Part shown: positions 3,877 to 6,038 of the stretch, one piece after another | Numbering within the stretch: the first letter of the stretch is position 1 | How the letters are laid out: each line of letters starts with the position of its first letter | Assembly: GCA_019309945.1 (NCBI GenBank) | Contig: JAFDFH010000166.1 | Coordinates: 1 to 6,038 of the forward strand | DNA length: 6,038 bases | Origin: Deltaproteobacteria bacterium | GTDB taxonomy: Bacteria; Desulfobacterota; Desulfobacteria; Desulfobacterales; JAFDFH01 | Direction: 5' to 3' | Notes under the pieces: generated by a model | The model's input: only the letters and a program-made list of their open reading frames with translations | What the model was told of the DNA's origin: nothing | Database searches by the model: none | Translations under genes and position numbers: made by a program

Positions 3877-5433
3877 TCATTGCAGTAGACGCTTGGCAAT
3901 CCCGGACCAGGAAAACTTTTCAACTGCAATCCGGCGCAGCGCTTCCCCGACCTTTCGCCGCCCGCTATGGTTATCAAACCCATCAGGGTATAAAAACGTT
4001 AAGGCTTGGCAGACTTTTTCGGGAAGCTGATGGACAAATTTAGCCCGATCCAACTTCATAATATTGGCTATATCCGGTTCCTCGATTTGCACTTCATCGA
4101 CAACGTCACGCAGGCCGGCGTGATAATTACAGAGGGGCAAAACGCCCGCGGCCATAGCTTCCACGGCAACCATGCCAAAGGCTTCGGGCCATTTACTGGG
4201 CACAATAGTCAAACTCGCCAGCGGCAATAATTCGCTTAGGCATTCATGATCCATTATGCCGGTTACGGTGATGCGACGGATCTCATCAGCTTCCAGCCTG
4301 CGAAACCATCTCGAGATATCACGAACTTCAATAAATTCGCCTGCACTTGCACAGGCGGCAAACCTTTCTATATCGCCGCGGCCCAGTGCCATTATCATCG
4401 CCTCCAGGTGCTCACGATACGCGCCGAAACCGACAAAAATAAATCGCGCCTGTGGAACGGCGGAAAGAATTGTCGGTGCGGTCAATAATATTTCCCCCAC
4501 CCCTTTTTGTCCCAAAAATTTGCCGAAATACAAGATGACCGGTTCGTCCCTGGCAAGGGTCGGCCATCTTTCGATCAAGTCCACATCTGTAGCACGCTGA
4601 TCATAGGTTTCGCCCAACTCGATCAGTTTTTGATGCAAATCCCCATTGGGATCCACTTTGATTTCCGCTATCCTGCGATGGTTGCGCCCGTTGCTGTTTT
4701 GTTGAATTTTAGTCCTGATTTTATCGACAAAGCGGTTTTGACTTTGAACGAAGTCGGCGGTCATGGTGAAAAGATCCGGGTCCATGCCTGGTGGGACAAT
4801 TTTAAGTTTTTCTTTCAGTCTTAAGCTTTCAGCTACATCTGCAAACACCTCAAGCACACGTTCTTGCACATATCGGGTACCTACAAAAATGCTTTCTGCT
4901 TTCTCCAAACCTTCGTATGCATAGGTCAATAAACGGGGATGAGGCACCAGCGTGTATTCCACGGCGCTGCCGTGGATCTTGACATCATAGGGTACGTCCA
5001 TGTCCTGCAGGGCGCGTTTTGCGATGACTGGTCCCAACAACGCATGATTGACCAGGACCCTGGTAGCCCCCTGACTTGCAACCTGGCGAAGTGTAGCGGC
5101 CGTCATGGCAATGTGGTTTTCGATCTCTTGTTTACTCATGTCCGGGATAGTTTTGACTTCAAATCCATCGTAGCGGTCGAAGACATACACCGGCAAAAGA
5201 CCATTGATGTCAGGGCTAACGACCCGTATAGTCCCGGGCCGGGGCGGGGTGTGGGGGAGCGGTTGCTGCGGTTCGATAAATTCCTCTACAAAAGGCAGGG
5301 CTTCGGCGGTCCGGTCCTGGCAGACCACGGTAACCGCGTGCCCCTGTTTGCGCCATGCTTTGGCAATATTGGCAACATAAATGTTGGACCCGGTTCCCTG
5401 AAGCAAATAGCCGTGTAAGATGATTAATTGCAT
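3877..5433 (-). CDS. GT4-family glycosyltransferase
   Basis: A 518-residue retaining glycosyltransferase of GT-B fold, family GT4, cytoplasmic or membrane-peripheral. It would move a sugar from a nucleotide donor to a glycan or lipid acceptor; neither is identifiable. N-terminal domain: LLQGTGSNIYVANIAKAWRKQGHAVTVV (10-37) with the glycine-rich acceptor loop, KIHGSAVEY (152-160), IFVGTRYVQERV (182-193) and the hinge motif IVPPGMDPDLF (212-222). C-terminal donor domain: ILYFGKFLGQKGVGEIL (300-316), FIFVGFG (331-337), then LASLTIVPSKWPEAFGMVAVEAMAAGVLPL (405-434) with the EX7E pair E417 and E425. Two stretches are longer than usual: a charged linker at 223-295 and an insert at 355-395. ATG 5433 is the only start, because TAA lies four codons upstream; no clear Shine-Dalgarno. 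In-frame, complete and full-length. Likely work: surface polysaccharide or glycolipid. The plus-strand frames inside it are shadows. Confidence 0.92.
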   Translation of the reverse strand: MQLIILHGYLLQGTGSNIYVANIAKAWRKQGHAVTVVCQDRTAEALPFVEEFIEPQQPLPHTPPRPGTIRVVSPDINGLLPVYVFDRYDGFEVKTIPDMSKQEIENHIAMTAATLRQVASQGATRVLVNHALLGPVIAKRALQDMDVPYDVKIHGSAVEYTLVPHPRLLTYAYEGLEKAESIFVGTRYVQERVLEVFADVAESLRLKEKLKIVPPGMDPDLFTMTADFVQSQNRFVDKIRTKIQQNSNGRNHRRIAEIKVDPNGDLHQKLIELGETYDQRATDVDLIERWPTLARDEPVILYFGKFLGQKGVGEILLTAPTILSAVPQARFIFVGFGAYREHLEAMIMALGRGDIERFAACASAGEFIEVRDISRWFRRLEADEIRRITVTGIMDHECLSELLPLASLTIVPSKWPEAFGMVAVEAMAAGVLPLCNYHAGLRDVVDEVQIEEPDIANIMKLDRAKFVHQLPEKVCQALTFLYPDGFDNHSGRRKVGEALRRIAVEKFSWSGIAKRLLQ

Positions 5434-5547
5434 ATATAATCTTTATGGGGTTGCCAGCGGTTCAACAAAAAACATGCCCCCTGGCCATCATTTCGATTTT
5501 CTTGGCCTTTTCATGGAAAGCCCATATCATATAACAAGAGTTATGTA
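5434..5547. other. Leader region of the glycosyltransferase gene
   Basis: No gene and no convincing promoter. On the minus strand GGCCA (rc of 5500-5504) and TGGCC (rc of 5480-5484) can pair, followed by a run of six T before TTGAACC, so a terminator for the lnt side is conceivable but the stem is only five pairs. With the adjacent mobile element this is a 319-base gap between lnt and the glycosyltransferase gene. Confidence 0.3.
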
Positions 5548-5753
5548 CAATTATTGTAACTACTCACGTAGTCAGGCTGAAGCTGTTTAGACTGAAGCTT
5601 GCATGCCTCTGGCATGGCTGAAGGGGTCAGAAAAGCACGATTGACGTACTTTGGAGGAAATATCTGATTCTTGATCAAACATGGCTTTAAAATGCGCTTT
5701 TTCCTAACAGTCTTCAGCCTTCAGCCTATCCACCTGAGTAGTTACCAATTATT
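5548..5753. mobile_element. MITE-like element with 8-bp target-site duplication
   Basis: The body 5556-5745 (190 bp) has inverted ends: GTAACTACTCA (5556-5566) is the exact reverse complement of TGAGTAGTTAC (5735-5745). After seven variable bases on each side, AGGCTGAAG (5574-5582) faces CTTCAGCCT (5719-5727). Directly outside, CAATTATT occurs at 5548-5555 and again at 5746-5753, a perfect 8-bp direct repeat as made by a transposase. No transposase gene lies within, so it is non-autonomous. Inside are a CATGCC/GGCATG stem (5602-5616), CTGAAG repeats and a TTGGAGGAAATAT ribosome-site-like stretch (5651-5663) on the plus strand with no gene after it, as if an internal ORF had been lost. It inserted right after the lnt stop codon; the right duplication ends on that codon's last base. 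Confidence 0.75.
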
Positions 5754-6038
5754 CAACGATGTCCCATATGACTCTTTTTCAGTCTTCGAATCCCTCCGTA
5801 CAAAACCAGAAATATCGCTAATACCAAAGAAAACCGACCCAGATAATCCCCATGTCGAACAAAAAAAGTTTGCCCCCGGCGAAGATGAATTTTTCCTTTG
5901 AGGGTCGTTTTTTTCCACCAGGGCGTCCTGGCGATAACCATGCCTTTGGCATTAATAAGAGCAGAAATTCCTGTATTGGCAACTCGAACAAAATCTCGCC
6001 GGTTTTCGATGGCACGAACCGGGCTGAAATTGAAGTGG
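5753..6038 (-). CDS. lnt: Apolipoprotein N-acyltransferase, C-terminal part (partial)
   Basis: The frame enters from the right edge and gives 94 residues before TGA (5753-5755). It is open through to the window end, so the real start is outside; the ATG at 5941 is internal. HFNFSPVRAIENRRDFVRVANTGISALINAKG aligns by eye with the Lnt segment after the catalytic Cys (MARMRALELGRPLLRxTNNGVTAVxxxxG in enterobacteria). Then come ARTPWWKKTTLKGKIHLRRGQTFFVRHGD, matching the family's Pro-Gln-Phe...TGLTPYARxGD region, and one final membrane helix FSLVLAIFLVLYGG. Lnt is an inner-membrane enzyme of the nitrilase superfamily that transfers an acyl chain from phospholipid to the N-terminal Cys of lipoproteins. 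The Glu-Lys-Cys triad is not in the window. The short tail RRLKKSHMGHR faces the cytoplasm or periplasm. A mobile element follows the stop immediately. Confidence 0.82.
   Translation of the reverse strand, partial: HFNFSPVRAIENRRDFVRVANTGISALINAKGMVIARTPWWKKTTLKGKIHLRRGQTFFVRHGDYLGRFSLVLAIFLVLYGGIRRLKKSHMGHR

Noticed and set aside
4939..5418. 159-codon plus-strand frame, with others at 4006-4230, 4246-4600 and 4507-4824
   Set aside because: All are antisense to the glycosyltransferase, whose motifs (PPG hinge, EX7E) fix the true strand.
5818..6015. 65-codon minus-strand ORF
   Set aside because: Wrong frame relative to lnt; the adjacent frame carries the Lnt signature through the same bases.

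Overview
The window reads as a stretch of chromosome from a Gram-negative bacterium. It carries the 3' end of a likely apolipoprotein N-acyltransferase gene (lnt), a gene for a lipobox-type lipoprotein and a cytoplasmic GT4 glycosyltransferase gene. The many short interspersed repeats (a REP-type hairpin, GAATTC-rich inverted repeats, CTGAAG-rich MITE ends, GGGGACGGTCATG-type ends) remind me of sulfate-reducing Desulfobacterota genomes. That assignment is an impression from repeat style only. No rRNA, tRNA or CRISPR array is visible.

Layout. Positions 1-253 are intergenic, with a C-rich degenerate tandem repeat (9-42) and a strong REP-like hairpin (159-204). On the minus strand, 254-1003 encodes a spermidine-synthase-fold, SAM-binding protein, preceded by a doubtful 123-codon reading frame (1000-1371). 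Positions 1372-2180 hold no convincing gene but are dense in repeats: the first copy of a 134-bp repeat (1372-1505), two copies of an 18-bp repeat that can fold as terminator stems (1735-1752, 1972-1989), and an inverted-repeat pair (1799-1817 and 1913-1931). A good sigma70-type promoter (2097-2126) and ribosome binding site then drive a small secreted protein on the plus strand (2181-2465), built from a recent 99-bp internal duplication and closed by a clear terminator (2527-2560). Convergent to it is a TPR lipoprotein (2636-3307, minus). Its start overlaps the stop of a possible 29-codon leader frame (3307-3396), and a possible 48-codon basic ORF lies further upstream (3497-3643). The second 134-bp repeat copy (3741-3874) ends two bases before the stop codon of a 518-residue GT4 glycosyltransferase gene (3877-5433, minus).

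The right end holds two things that simple ORF calling misses. One is a 190-bp MITE-like element (5556-5745) with inverted termini, flanked by perfect 8-bp direct repeats CAATTATT (5548-5555 and 5746-5753). The other is the C-terminal 94 codons of a protein matching the end of Lnt (5753-6038, minus, running off the window). The element sits directly after the lnt stop codon and separates lnt from the glycosyltransferase gene.

Functional reading: envelope genes (lnt, glycosyltransferase, lipoprotein, secreted repeat protein) with a repeat-riddled, AT-richer segment between the two 134-bp direct repeats. I see no complete defence system, biosynthetic cluster or other multi-gene novelty. The best candidates for something new are the duplicated secreted K/R/D-repeat protein, the TSD-flanked mini-element and the 134-bp repeat pair.
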